From Porticoccaceae bacterium (GTDB lineage: Bacteria; Pseudomonadota; Gammaproteobacteria; Pseudomonadales; Porticoccaceae), in contig JAHEHL010000005.1 of the NCBI GenBank assembly GCA_024644595.1, forward strand, positions 124,001-188,000: a stretch of DNA of 64,000 bases, read 5' to 3'. Positions 45,171 through 53,517 of this stretch are shown piece by piece. Both the position numbers and the translations under genes were made by a program. The notes under the pieces are model-generated. The model made no database searches. It saw only the letters and a list, made by a program, of their open reading frames with translations, and was not told the DNA's origin. The stretch's first letter is position 1; every line of letters starts with the position of its first letter.

Positions 45171-45287
45171 GGTTTTTATTATCATTGAAGTTTGATTAGT
45201 TACCCGGGAACTACCGCCACGCCGCTGCACTTGATTGGGACAATAGTGGCTGTCCCGATACTCTAAATCCCGAGCTATCCCGAATCG

Positions 45288-46070
45288 CTATGATTTCTTT
45301 TTGCGTCTCTTTTTCGCCAGATGATCAAACAGCGCAATATATTGTCCGGTGAGCTTGTGCGACGGCGCCAGATGAATCAGCGGGACACACTCATTGTGCG
45401 ATTCTTTCATCTTGACTGACTGATTAAGATAGGCCGGTACAATCGGCAGCTTCTCTTTCTTCATTTCGTCAATCAGACGGGAGGGCAGTGACGCAGTCGG
45501 CTGGAACTGGTTGACCACAATTCCGCCAATGCTCAAACCCTCATTGTGGTCTTCGCGAATTTCGTAAATCACATCCAGAATGGAGTAGAGCGCCTGGCGG
45601 GAGAAGGCATCGCAATCAAAGGGAATAAGAACATTGTCGGCGGCGATGAGTGCCGAACGAGTATAAAAATTCAGCGCTGGCGCAGTGTCGATATAGATCT
45701 CATCAAAGTATTCGTCGAGCTTATTGAGCAGGTCGCGCAGCTTGTAGATTTTTTGTCTGGTCTCGAGCTTGTGTTCCAGGGCCAGCAGATTGATGCTCGA
45801 CGGCAATACATAGAGCTCTTCAAAGGGCGTTTCATGAACATAGTCGAGTGGTTCATTGAGATTTGATGAAAATTCCAGTGTGCCCTCGAAATAGTCGGCA
45901 ACGGTGCCTTCTTCGGGGATCTCGCCGAGCAGGTAGTGAGTTGAGTTACATTGCGAGTCGAGATCGACCACCAGCGTGCGTTTACCGCGAGAGGCACTGA
46001 TTGCAGCCAAATTACAGGTGATGCTGGATTTCCCGACACCGCCTTTTTCATTAAAAATTACTCTTCGCAC
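45288..46070 (-). CDS. Orphan ParA/MinD-type ATPase
   Basis: The 260-residue protein is a Walker-type ParA ATPase: deviant Walker A EKGGVGKSSITCNLA (about 8-22, with the signature Lys), LVVDLDSQCNSTHYLLG (about 34-50), YIDTAPALNF (about 125-134) and IPFDCDAFSRQAL. A very basic KKRRKKK tail ends it. ParA proteins position DNA or protein cargo, but there is no parB next to it, so the cargo is unknown. It lies after the bat operon on the same strand, with its own -10-like TATAAT (46104-46099) upstream. It is not a plasmid relic on any visible evidence. Confidence 0.82.
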   Translation of the reverse strand: MRRVIFNEKGGVGKSSITCNLAAISASRGKRTLVVDLDSQCNSTHYLLGEIPEEGTVADYFEGTLEFSSNLNEPLDYVHETPFEELYVLPSSINLLALEHKLETRQKIYKLRDLLNKLDEYFDEIYIDTAPALNFYTRSALIAADNVLIPFDCDAFSRQALYSILDVIYEIREDHNEGLSIGGIVVNQFQPTASLPSRLIDEMKKEKLPIVPAYLNQSVKMKESHNECVPLIHLAPSHKLTGQYIALFDHLAKKRRKKKS

Positions 46071-46098
46071 TGGCCCAACTCCCTTTATTGAAACGACG

Positions 46099-46125
46099 AT
46101 TATAAAACCTGGCTATTTTTACCAA
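46099..46125 (-). promoter_or_regulatory. Possible promoter of the orphan parA
   Basis: On the minus strand TATAAT (46104-46099) is preceded at 15 bases by TTGGTA (46125-46120). The ATG is 29 bases downstream. The -35 match and spacing are poor. Confidence 0.3.
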
Positions 46126-46164
46126 ACTTCACGCAGCAGCGCCAGTACTGCTTTGCTGACGACG

Positions 46165-47925
46165 CTAGGGTTCTGGGTAGAGCGGCTTAAGCCCTGTGTG
46201 GGTCGATCCGGTATTGGCGCGCTTGGGGACAATGGCGTTGCGCAATAAGTGCAGGGTCTGTTTAAGATCCGGCGCCTCACCATCGCCCTTGTAGAGTGCG
46301 CGGTCGAGCAGATCGAACTGTGCCTGCAGCGGCGGTTGTTGCAGCAGTGCGGCGATCTCGGCCAGTGTCTTGATAGATTGATCGGGGAACATGCAGCGTC
46401 CCCAGGCAAGGATTCCCTCACGCACGGCGCCGAGGTCAGAGCGCTTGACGGCGCGCTCGATCTTGCTCAGTTGTTGTTTGAGCTCGAGTCTGGCGCTGTG
46501 GCGGTCGGAGTCATCGCGACGGATGGCTTTGGCAGCAGTGGGTCGGCGCAACAGCAGAACCAGCAATACCAGCAACATCAGTCCGTTAATCGCCAGTGAC
46601 AGCTGCAGTGCTCGGGATGCCCGAAGCTCGTCGAGTAGTGACCGTTCGCTGGTCTCTATCAATTTTGCCTCGAGCTGACTGGTGGTAGCCACAGCGCCAC
46701 TATCCTGGGGCTCAGTGGCACCGGCTGCAGTTGGGGAGGTGTTGATATTGGCTTGTGTTACTTGCAGTGTTACGGCCTCGATACTGGCGGTCTGCATACG
46801 CTGATTAGCCGTGTCCCACCAGCGGACTTTGATCTCCGGCAGGGTAATTTTACCCGGCTGATTGGGAACCAGAGCAAATGACTCCCGACGAATGCCGGTG
46901 ACACCGGAGGCATCGACGCGCTCATCAAGCTGTGGCTGATCTGGATAAATCTTGTAATCATCGCTATCACCACTCGGCAGGGGCAGGATCTGAGCTGCGG
47001 TTAAGCCCTTGGCGGTTATCCTGATAGTTCGAGTAATCGGCTCACCAACACGGAGTTGGTCAAGCTCGCCACTCCACTCCTGTTGCAATGACAGATTGCT
47101 GGCTGGCATCCAATTGTCGATATCAATATGCGCTGGCCGCGCCATCACATCGATGGTTTTGGCATCGGTACTGCGAATAATCCGGTTGCCTCGCGAACTG
47201 AAGCCACCGAAGCGACTGTTGCTGGCCTCGTAGGCGGCAAACCGTAGGGCGGGGATCTCGAGCTTGCCGCTGAGTTGCGGGAAGAGGGCGTAGATAATCT
47301 CTACCACCAGATAGTTTTTGCCACCGACAGTTTTCTGAAACTGGGTCTCGGAGACCTTCTGCACCAAAGCGTCATCGATTTTGAGTTCATCGAGCCCGAG
47401 ATCGCTGAGCCGAACCGAGGTATACAGACGGTGAGTCAGTAGTAGCTGTTCCTGAATATAAACGGCCGACTTGTCGACCAATGTTTCGGTGTAGACCGGC
47501 TGTCCGGCCGCTGAGGCACTGGTTGCTTGACGCACGGTGATTTCAATCGCATCGCTGATATCGTTTTTATAGTTGATCGACGGGATCAGTAATCTACCGC
47601 TGCGTTTTGGTGCCAGCACCAGATTCCAGTCGGTAAATGACTGCGATTCTCCATTGACCCGTGAATACTGTTGCTGACGACTGGTTGATAGGATTTCGAA
47701 ATCGTTTTCCAGCACAGAGAACTCGGGTTCGCCAAGCAGAGCTTGAGAGTCGAGACGGACGAGCAGTTGAAGGGTTTCATTGCTTGAGATCACGGTGCGA
47801 TCGGCGGTCGCTGTCAGTGTTGCCCAGCTCGGTGTCGCTGCCACGATTGCGAGGGTGAAGAGCACTAACAAAGCCAGTATTCGAGCTGTGCGTGGGGTGT
47901 TGGTGGGCATTTTGGTTGGGTTCAT
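46165..47925 (-). CDS. batD: BatD family protein
   Basis: The start is ATG 47925, where AAAGAGAG lies before it and the protein then opens with a signal peptide (NPTKMPTNTPRTARILALLV to ATPSWA); upstream in-frame starts at 48030 or 48117 would overlap the previous gene. The 586-residue product has the BatD order: signal, TLTATADRTVISSNETLQL, beta-rich domains, a C-terminal transmembrane helix (LSLAINGLMLLVLLVLLLRR) and a cytoplasmic helical tail. BatD belongs to the Bat (Bacteroides aerotolerance) system, whose exact function is unsettled but includes stress tolerance. It is the last gene of the operon. Confidence 0.88.
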   Translation of the reverse strand: MNPTKMPTNTPRTARILALLVLFTLAIVAATPSWATLTATADRTVISSNETLQLLVRLDSQALLGEPEFSVLENDFEILSTSRQQQYSRVNGESQSFTDWNLVLAPKRSGRLLIPSINYKNDISDAIEITVRQATSASAAGQPVYTETLVDKSAVYIQEQLLLTHRLYTSVRLSDLGLDELKIDDALVQKVSETQFQKTVGGKNYLVVEIIYALFPQLSGKLEIPALRFAAYEASNSRFGGFSSRGNRIIRSTDAKTIDVMARPAHIDIDNWMPASNLSLQQEWSGELDQLRVGEPITRTIRITAKGLTAAQILPLPSGDSDDYKIYPDQPQLDERVDASGVTGIRRESFALVPNQPGKITLPEIKVRWWDTANQRMQTASIEAVTLQVTQANINTSPTAAGATEPQDSGAVATTSQLEAKLIETSERSLLDELRASRALQLSLAINGLMLLVLLVLLLRRPTAAKAIRRDDSDRHSARLELKQQLSKIERAVKRSDLGAVREGILAWGRCMFPDQSIKTLAEIAALLQQPPLQAQFDLLDRALYKGDGEAPDLKQTLHLLRNAIVPKRANTGSTHTGLKPLYPEP

Positions 47926-48007
47926 TGGGCTCTCTTTCACTTGATCTTTTACTGTATCTTTTGCTGTATCGCTCTTTCTATTGGGCTTGCCATTGCGCTT
48001 GTTGCTC

Positions 48008-49927
48008 TTACCAGCGCTGCCGCTGGTCATCATCAGGAGGCGCTGGACGACGGCGCTCCAGTGCACGCTGCCGCGACTGATAACGGAATTTCTCGCGAAG
48101 TAGGCCGCCTGGATCATCCGGAACTCGCCGCAGCCACTGCTCTAGTTCCTGTTGTGCCTGTTTCTCTTGTTCGCTCTCTGGCGCATTCTCCAAAGTGTTT
48201 TGGGTCTCACTGGCTTGCTGCTCTGGTTTCTGCTCTTGGGATTCCTGTTGCTCTGGTTTCTGCTCTTGGGATTCCTGCTCTTGGGATTCCTGCTCTTGCG
48301 ACTCTTGTTCGCCAGACGATTGCTGCTCTTGCTGTGGCGGCTTTTGAGGCTGATCGGCTGGCTGCTGAGATTGCGAAGTGTCTGACTGCGCCTGATTTTG
48401 CTGATCCGTCTCCTGTTGCTGTGAGGAATCTTGTTGCTGTTGCGATGAGTCAGACTGCTCCTGTTTCTGGGAGGAATCCTGCTGCTGTTGCTGTTTTAGC
48501 TGTTCCAACAATGCTTTATTGGCTGCGGCATCTTCCATATCTGGGTCGAGTTTCAGGGCTTGATTGTAGGCCTCGATTGCCGCGTCGAGATCACCGGTAT
48601 GAGCCAGCGCGTTGCCGCGATTGTAGTGCCCATCGGCGCTGTCAAATTGAATAAAATCATCAACTGCCGCTTGATAATCGCCGGCTTGATAGGCGGCACT
48701 GGCGCGCCACTGGGGGTTTTCAAATAGCGACTGTGCAGTAACCGGATCGCCGGCTTGCAGCGCGTCACTGGCCTGCTGATCCGGGGTTTGCCAAAGGCCT
48801 CGCCAAATATCGCCAGCCAAGCTTGAGCCTCGGTCAGGCATTGGTTTCTGCCCAGAGGTCGATTCCTGGGCTGTCAGCGGATCCGAAAACAGCAACGGGG
48901 CACAGAATACAACGACTGCAATATTACCTTTGCGAAAACTTAGCAAGAGGGCAGGGAGCAGCACGAATATAAGCCAATAACCCTGGTCATCCCAGAGGTC
49001 AAAAGCGCGTTCGAGCTCTTTGGTTGCGTCTGGGAAAAGTGTATCGGTGGCATCCAGCAACGCTTCAATATCACTGTCGTCGGCGCTCAGTCCGCGATAG
49101 ATGCCACCATTGTTGGCGGCCAGCATTGCCAGCGACGCGGACGATAATTTGGGGATAATAATTGCGCCATCAGCATCCTTGGCAAAACCGCCTGCACCTG
49201 TGGGAATCGGTGCACCCTGATCGGTGCCAACACCCAGAATAGAGAGTCTGAAATTACCCGCTCTGGCGATCATTGATTGAATACGGGCAAAGGCTGAGCG
49301 CGATACTTCGTCGGTAATCAGCAACAGATCAGCCTGCTGATAGCCACCGTTAACCGCCAGTTCCAGTGCGGTTTCAATGGCCGCTTCGGTATTGCTGCCA
49401 TACTCTGGCAGTAATGTCGGATGCAGCACCGGCACCAGACTGACAATAGTGTTGTTGTCTTCGGTCAATGGCGCCAGGGTGTAGGCTTCGCCCGCGTAGA
49501 CCACCAAGGCGGTAAAACCCTCTTCGCGAGTATTGAGAATATCGATTAGCTTAAAGCGCGCCCGCGCCAGGCGGCTGGGTTTAACATCCTCGGCCAGCAT
49601 CGAGGGGGACAGATCCATAATTAAAATCAGCGCGGAATCCTGTTTATGCACGGGTTGCGGCAACTGCTGCCAGGTCGGCCCGGCCAGTGCAACACAGGTA
49701 ATCACCCAGGCCAGTAGTGCCCAGATAATCCCGTGCTGGTTACGGGTTTCATCTCCCTGCATTAAATAGGGTAGCAACTGTGGATTGATCACTTTTTCCC
49801 AGTTGCCGGCACTGCGCTTGCGCCAGTGCGCAAGGCCGGCCAGCACAAGCGCCGGGACTAGCCCAAACAGCGCCAGCGGCCGCAGCAGATGAAGCTGAGT
49901 GAAATCGATACCGAGAAGCTCAGGCAT
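48008..49927 (-). CDS. BatB/BatC fusion: von Willebrand A domain with TPR and low-complexity tail
   Basis: The 639-residue protein starts with two transmembrane helices, then a von Willebrand factor A domain with the MIDAS motif MDLSPSM (about 99-105) and TEAAIETALELA, then another membrane helix. It is followed by TPR-like repeats (AAYQAGDYQAAVDDF and GDLDAAIEAYNQALKLDPD), and a ~110-residue Gln/Ser/Glu-rich tract with QESQE repeats. The end has the conserved BatC segment QWLRRVPDDPGGLLREKFRYQ. BatB and BatC are two genes in Bacteroides but fused here. It overlaps batA by eight bases. The repeat tract is at 48221-48310. Confidence 0.88.
   Translation of the reverse strand: MPELLGIDFTQLHLLRPLALFGLVPALVLAGLAHWRKRSAGNWEKVINPQLLPYLMQGDETRNQHGIIWALLAWVITCVALAGPTWQQLPQPVHKQDSALILIMDLSPSMLAEDVKPSRLARARFKLIDILNTREEGFTALVVYAGEAYTLAPLTEDNNTIVSLVPVLHPTLLPEYGSNTEAAIETALELAVNGGYQQADLLLITDEVSRSAFARIQSMIARAGNFRLSILGVGTDQGAPIPTGAGGFAKDADGAIIIPKLSSASLAMLAANNGGIYRGLSADDSDIEALLDATDTLFPDATKELERAFDLWDDQGYWLIFVLLPALLLSFRKGNIAVVVFCAPLLFSDPLTAQESTSGQKPMPDRGSSLAGDIWRGLWQTPDQQASDALQAGDPVTAQSLFENPQWRASAAYQAGDYQAAVDDFIQFDSADGHYNRGNALAHTGDLDAAIEAYNQALKLDPDMEDAAANKALLEQLKQQQQQDSSQKQEQSDSSQQQQDSSQQQETDQQNQAQSDTSQSQQPADQPQKPPQQEQQSSGEQESQEQESQEQESQEQKPEQQESQEQKPEQQASETQNTLENAPESEQEKQAQQELEQWLRRVPDDPGGLLREKFRYQSRQRALERRRPAPPDDDQRQRW
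48221..48310. repeat. 30-bp and 15-bp in-frame tandem repeats in the BatB/C gene
   Basis: Two 30-base units (48221-48250 and 48251-48280) differ by two bases, and two 15-base units (48281-48310) follow. They encode QESQE/QKPEQ repeats in the BatB/C low-complexity tract. All units are multiples of three, so copy-number change would alter only tract length. Confidence 0.85.
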
Positions 49928-50912
49928 AAGACGTCCTCAGGCTTCTGAGCAGCCCAATCAGCAAGCTTAAAATAAAGGCCAGTGCCAGAGGCCAGTAATA
50001 GAGTGCAGCGATAGGGCGAATGGTTTCGGCATCCTGCTCTACTGGTTCCAGACGATTGAGCTCGTCGTAGATTGCGGTCAATTCTTCGGGATTACGAGCG
50101 CGAAAGTATTTGCCGCCCGTGGTTGCGGCAATCTCGCTGAGTGTTTTTTCATCGAGGTCTGCCGAAGGGTTGGTGACGCGCTTGCCGAATAACCCCCAGG
50201 TCTCCTGAGTTTCGGCGCCGACACCAATGGTGTAGATTTTTACGCCGATGCGGTTGGCCAGTTCTGCGGCTTGGAGGGGCTCGAGCTCACCGGCATTATT
50301 GGCCCCGTCGGTGAGCAGAATCACAACCCGGTGATTTTCCGGGCGATCCTGCAGGCGCTTCACAGAGAGGCCAATGGCGTCACCGATCGCGGTGCCGTTG
50401 CCGGCAAAACCAAGTTGCGCCTCATAGAGGAGGGTCTGCATGGTTTTGCGGTCGAAGGTCAATGGTGTCTGCAGATAGGCGCGCTCGCCAAACAGAATCA
50501 AGCCCAGCCGATCACCTTCGCGCTGGGTGACAAATTCACCGACCACGGCTTTTACCGCAATCAGACGGTTAACAGTGTTGCCACGCAGTTGCATATCCTC
50601 GCGTTCCATACTCCCCGAGATATCTACCGCCAGCAAAATGTCACGGCCGCTGGTGGGCAGCGCTACCGGCTCTCCAATCCACACTGGGCGTGCCAGGGCC
50701 AGCAAAGTACACAGCCAAATAGTCGTCAGAAGTGTAAGCAGCAGCAATTTGTGCCAAGAGGCTGCACCTGCCGCCTGCTTAGCGGCTGCAACCTGAACAA
50801 GTAATGGTGCACGCAGGGCACGCATCTGGACTGCTGCCGGTTTGCGCAACCAGCGGTAGAGAAGCGGTAGGGGCGCGAGTACCAGCGCCCATGGCCATAT
50901 CAGGTCGAGCAT
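49920..50912 (-). CDS. batA: BatA: von Willebrand A-domain membrane protein
   Basis: The 330-residue protein has the Aerotolerance N-terminal helix (LDLIWPWALVLAPLPLLYRWL), a second membrane helix, then a von Willebrand A domain with the intact metal site AVDISGSMEREDM (about 91-103), a Thr in LTDGANNAGEL and the DRLGLILFG segment. It ends with a C-terminal membrane helix (YYWPLALAFILSLLIGLL). BatA probably assembles with BatB/C and is a partner of the MoxR ATPase. It shares its start region with the DUF4381 stop by one base, and overlaps the BatB/C start by 8 bases. Confidence 0.92.
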   Translation of the reverse strand: MLDLIWPWALVLAPLPLLYRWLRKPAAVQMRALRAPLLVQVAAAKQAAGAASWHKLLLLTLLTTIWLCTLLALARPVWIGEPVALPTSGRDILLAVDISGSMEREDMQLRGNTVNRLIAVKAVVGEFVTQREGDRLGLILFGERAYLQTPLTFDRKTMQTLLYEAQLGFAGNGTAIGDAIGLSVKRLQDRPENHRVVILLTDGANNAGELEPLQAAELANRIGVKIYTIGVGAETQETWGLFGKRVTNPSADLDEKTLSEIAATTGGKYFRARNPEELTAIYDELNRLEPVEQDAETIRPIAALYYWPLALAFILSLLIGLLRSLRTSYA

Positions 50913-51433
50913 CAGTGGTCGTGCTCCAGCTTATGTTCAGGACAATGCTGTTTAATCCACCGTTGCGCATCCTCAAACAGCAGCCCAAGGTCGGGCTCAG
51001 GCATGCTCGTTTGTTCCTGTGCGTAAAGCAGTCGTTGCAGATCGGTATCCAGCGCATTGAATACTGGCTCTGTGCAGCTGTCTTGCAGGAACAGCACAAA
51101 CTGCTCAATCCCTAAACTGGCCGGGAGGCGCTTGGGATAGGCGTAATTAGCCGTCTGTTTTAGGACTACAAACAGCTCCTGAACCTGTGTTTGAGCGCAG
51201 CCGCCAGACACGCTTTGAGATGATAACCGTGCCACCTGATGCAGAGCCTGGCGCCGATAGAGATTGGCACTGTAACGACGAGAGAGCCACAGTAGTAACC
51301 AGGCGAGCAGAACAACACAGGCCAGTGCCAGAAGCCACCACCCGGGTGCCAGCGGCCACCAGGATATCGGTTCCGGTAAATGAATATCACGCAGTTGCTC
51401 GAGAGGGTTGGGCGATTGAGGTGCAGTGGCCAT
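50912..51433 (-). CDS. DUF4381 family protein
   Basis: The 173-residue protein is a member of DUF4381. It shows the family opening LRDIHLPEPISWWPLAPGWW (about 14-33) followed directly by a transmembrane helix (LLALACVVLLAWLLLWL), and then a cytoplasmic helical domain. Members are encoded between DUF58 and the BatA gene in this operon type and may link the vWA proteins to the ATPase. Both ends overlap neighbouring genes by one base, so translation is coupled along the operon. Confidence 0.88.
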   Translation of the reverse strand: MATAPQSPNPLEQLRDIHLPEPISWWPLAPGWWLLALACVVLLAWLLLWLSRRYSANLYRRQALHQVARLSSQSVSGGCAQTQVQELFVVLKQTANYAYPKRLPASLGIEQFVLFLQDSCTEPVFNALDTDLQRLLYAQEQTSMPEPDLGLLFEDAQRWIKQHCPEHKLEHDH

Positions 51434-52374
51434 CAGTTGCGCCGTCCCTTGCGTCGTTTGCCAAACGCCTGAGCGAGCACCGTCATGACTGGTTCAGAGC
51501 TGTTAAATGCCAGCAGCCCGGCGGAGAGTTGCTGGCTGAAGCGTTTGAGCCGCTGACTGCGATCGATAAATGCCTGCTCAAACTGGCTGCGCAGTTTGCC
51601 GTCAGCAGTATTCAAAAGGGTCTGGTTATCGCCGTCACTGACTGCATAGACTGCCGGCGCTGGCAGTTCGGTCTCCATCGAATCGTAGACATGGCAAAAA
51701 TTCAGATCGCTGTGCCGCGCCAGCTCAAACAGTTGACGTTCACAGTCATCGGTTACATCGTGGAAGTCGCTGACGATGAACACGGTGGTGCCAGGCAGGG
51801 CGTAGCGGCGCGCTTCTTCGAGCATGTCGGTCAGAGCAAACTGGTCGTGGCTCGGTTGCAACAGCTGTTCACTGTAGTCTTGCAGTTGGTGAATAAACTG
51901 CAGCACCGCATGGTGACTGCGGCGCGGTTTTACCTCGGCCTGATGTTGAGGGCCAAAAACCAGGCTGCCAACGCGGTCATTGGCATTGAGTCCGGCCCAG
52001 GCCAGTGCTGCGGCAACCTCGCAGGCAACCACCGACTTGAGGCGTTGACTGCCAAAGAACATTGGACTGCGCAGGTCGCAGACAACCAGCACTGGGCGCT
52101 CGCGCTCTTCGCGGAATATTTTTGTGTGCGGGGTTTGAGTCTTGGCCGTTACCCGCCAGTCAATGCTGCGCACATCGTCGCCGGGCTGATAGATACGCAC
52201 TTCATCAAAGTCCATACCACGGCCGCGAAAGCGAGAGCGGTGGCCGCCGGCCATCATCTGCCTCGCCTGCACCTGCGGGAAGCCCGTCAGCTCACGAGCA
52301 CCATAGCGCAGCCTGACCATTTCACTGAGGCTGGCGATGGCGTGGTGATTGCTGTGCTCTGGGTTTTCAGTCAT
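51433..52374 (-). CDS. DUF58 family protein
   Basis: The 313-residue protein has the DUF58 pattern: GHRSRFRGRGMDFDEVRIYQPGDDVRSIDWRVTAKT (about 45-80) and the vWA-like region with VVCDLRSPMFFGS. The MIDAS is degenerate but has Asp and Ser. The partner MoxR gene directly follows upstream with a one-base overlap. In characterised MoxR systems such proteins help the ATPase act on vWA or metal-loaded targets. It is soluble and cytoplasmic by sequence. Confidence 0.9.
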   Translation of the reverse strand: MTENPEHSNHHAIASLSEMVRLRYGARELTGFPQVQARQMMAGGHRSRFRGRGMDFDEVRIYQPGDDVRSIDWRVTAKTQTPHTKIFREERERPVLVVCDLRSPMFFGSQRLKSVVACEVAAALAWAGLNANDRVGSLVFGPQHQAEVKPRRSHHAVLQFIHQLQDYSEQLLQPSHDQFALTDMLEEARRYALPGTTVFIVSDFHDVTDDCERQLFELARHSDLNFCHVYDSMETELPAPAVYAVSDGDNQTLLNTADGKLRSQFEQAFIDRSQRLKRFSQQLSAGLLAFNSSEPVMTVLAQAFGKRRKGRRN

Positions 52375-53327
52375 CAGGCGGAGGCTACAGAGTCCAGTAA
52401 GCTATCGATAACCTGGTTGGTCGTCACGCCACTGGCTTCGGCTTCAAAGCTAAGAATCAAGCGGTGACGCAAGGCATCATGGGCAACGGCGCGGACATCA
52501 TCCGGGGTGACAAAATCGCGGCCCTGTAACCAGGCCAGTGCACGACTGCAGCGGTCGAGTGCAATGGTCGCTCGCGGGCTGGCGCCGTAGTCGAGCCAGT
52601 GGGCAAGATCGCCGCCATAGCGCTTGGCATCGCGCGTAGCGAGAATCAGTTGCACCAGATATTCCTCGACTGGTTCGGCCATATGCACGGCCAGGGCCTG
52701 TTTGCGTGCTGCAAAAAGGGTTGCCTGATCCAGCTCTGAGATGGCGCTGCGAGTTTGCTGCAGCGCTTCGCTGCGTGAGAGTGCGAGAATCGTGCGTTCA
52801 GTTTCGGGCGCTGGATAGTCGACCATAATGTGCATCAAGAAGCGGTCCATTTGCGCTTCTGGAAGGGGGTAGGTGCCTTCCTGTTCAATCGGGTTTTGCG
52901 TCGCCATTACCAAAAACAGCTCAGGCAGTTGATAGGTGGTGCCGCCGACCGAAACCTGCCGTTCGGCCATCGCTTCGAGCAGTGCTGACTGGACCTTGGC
53001 CGGGGCGCGGTTAATTTCGTCGGCCAGCACCAGATTGTGAAACAACGGGCCGGCCTGAAATTCAAACTTGCCTTGTTCAGGACGGTAGATATCACTGCCG
53101 GTGATATCGGCGGGCAACAGATCCGGGGTAAATTGGACACGCTGGAAATTGCCTTCGATCCCCTCGGAGAGAGTTTTGATGGCTTTGGTTTTGGCCAGTC
53201 CTGGCGCACCTTCAACCAGCAGATGGCCATCGGCGAGCAGGGCGATAATCAAACGTTCAACAAGATGATCCTGGCCAACGATTTGGGTATTTAGCCAGTC
53301 TTTGAGCAAGTGGATTTTCTGATGCAA
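52374..53327 (-). CDS. MoxR-type AAA+ ATPase
   Basis: The 317-residue ATPase has the MoxR arrangement: QDHLVERLIIALLADGHLLVEGAPGLAKT (Walker A at about 36-44), GSDIYRPEQGKFEFQAGPLFHNLVLADEINRAPAKVQ (Walker B at about 103-109), the sensor 1 region LVMATQNPIEQEGTYPLPEAQMDRF, and sensor 2 SPRATIALDRC. It heads the operon MoxR-DUF58-DUF4381-BatA-BatB/C-BatD, in which MoxR is believed to remodel or activate vWA-domain proteins. The start is set by the ATG at 53327, in front of a 190-base gap shared with the divergent gdh gene. Confidence 0.95.
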   Translation of the reverse strand: MHQKIHLLKDWLNTQIVGQDHLVERLIIALLADGHLLVEGAPGLAKTKAIKTLSEGIEGNFQRVQFTPDLLPADITGSDIYRPEQGKFEFQAGPLFHNLVLADEINRAPAKVQSALLEAMAERQVSVGGTTYQLPELFLVMATQNPIEQEGTYPLPEAQMDRFLMHIMVDYPAPETERTILALSRSEALQQTRSAISELDQATLFAARKQALAVHMAEPVEEYLVQLILATRDAKRYGGDLAHWLDYGASPRATIALDRCSRALAWLQGRDFVTPDDVRAVAHDALRHRLILSFEAEASGVTTNQVIDSLLDSVASA

Positions 53328-53517
53328 AACATACCTCTGATAAGCGTGTAGACAAGTGGATGGTCGGTGATTCTAGTGTCTATCATGACAACACACAAAT
53401 GGCCTTTTTGATTCGACTGCTGGTTGTGATTTCGCTATCCAGAACCAAATAAATTTTGTTACTCTAGGGCAACCCAAACACAGACTCACAAAACAGGAAA
53501 AGGTTGCAAAACCCTCC

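Noticed and set aside
45288-46070. Plasmid or prophage partition locus
   Set aside because: The ParA gene has no parB, replication or integration gene next to it and is flanked by ordinary chromosomal genes.
47941-48654. 237-codon plus-strand open frame opposite the BatB/C gene
   Set aside because: It is produced by the low-complexity Gln-rich tract read on the other strand, giving Leu/Phe-rich nonsense.
51187-52467. 426-codon plus-strand open frame opposite DUF4381 and DUF58 genes
   Set aside because: It is antisense to two clearly recognisable, overlapping genes of the Bat operon, has no ribosome site and no recognisable family.
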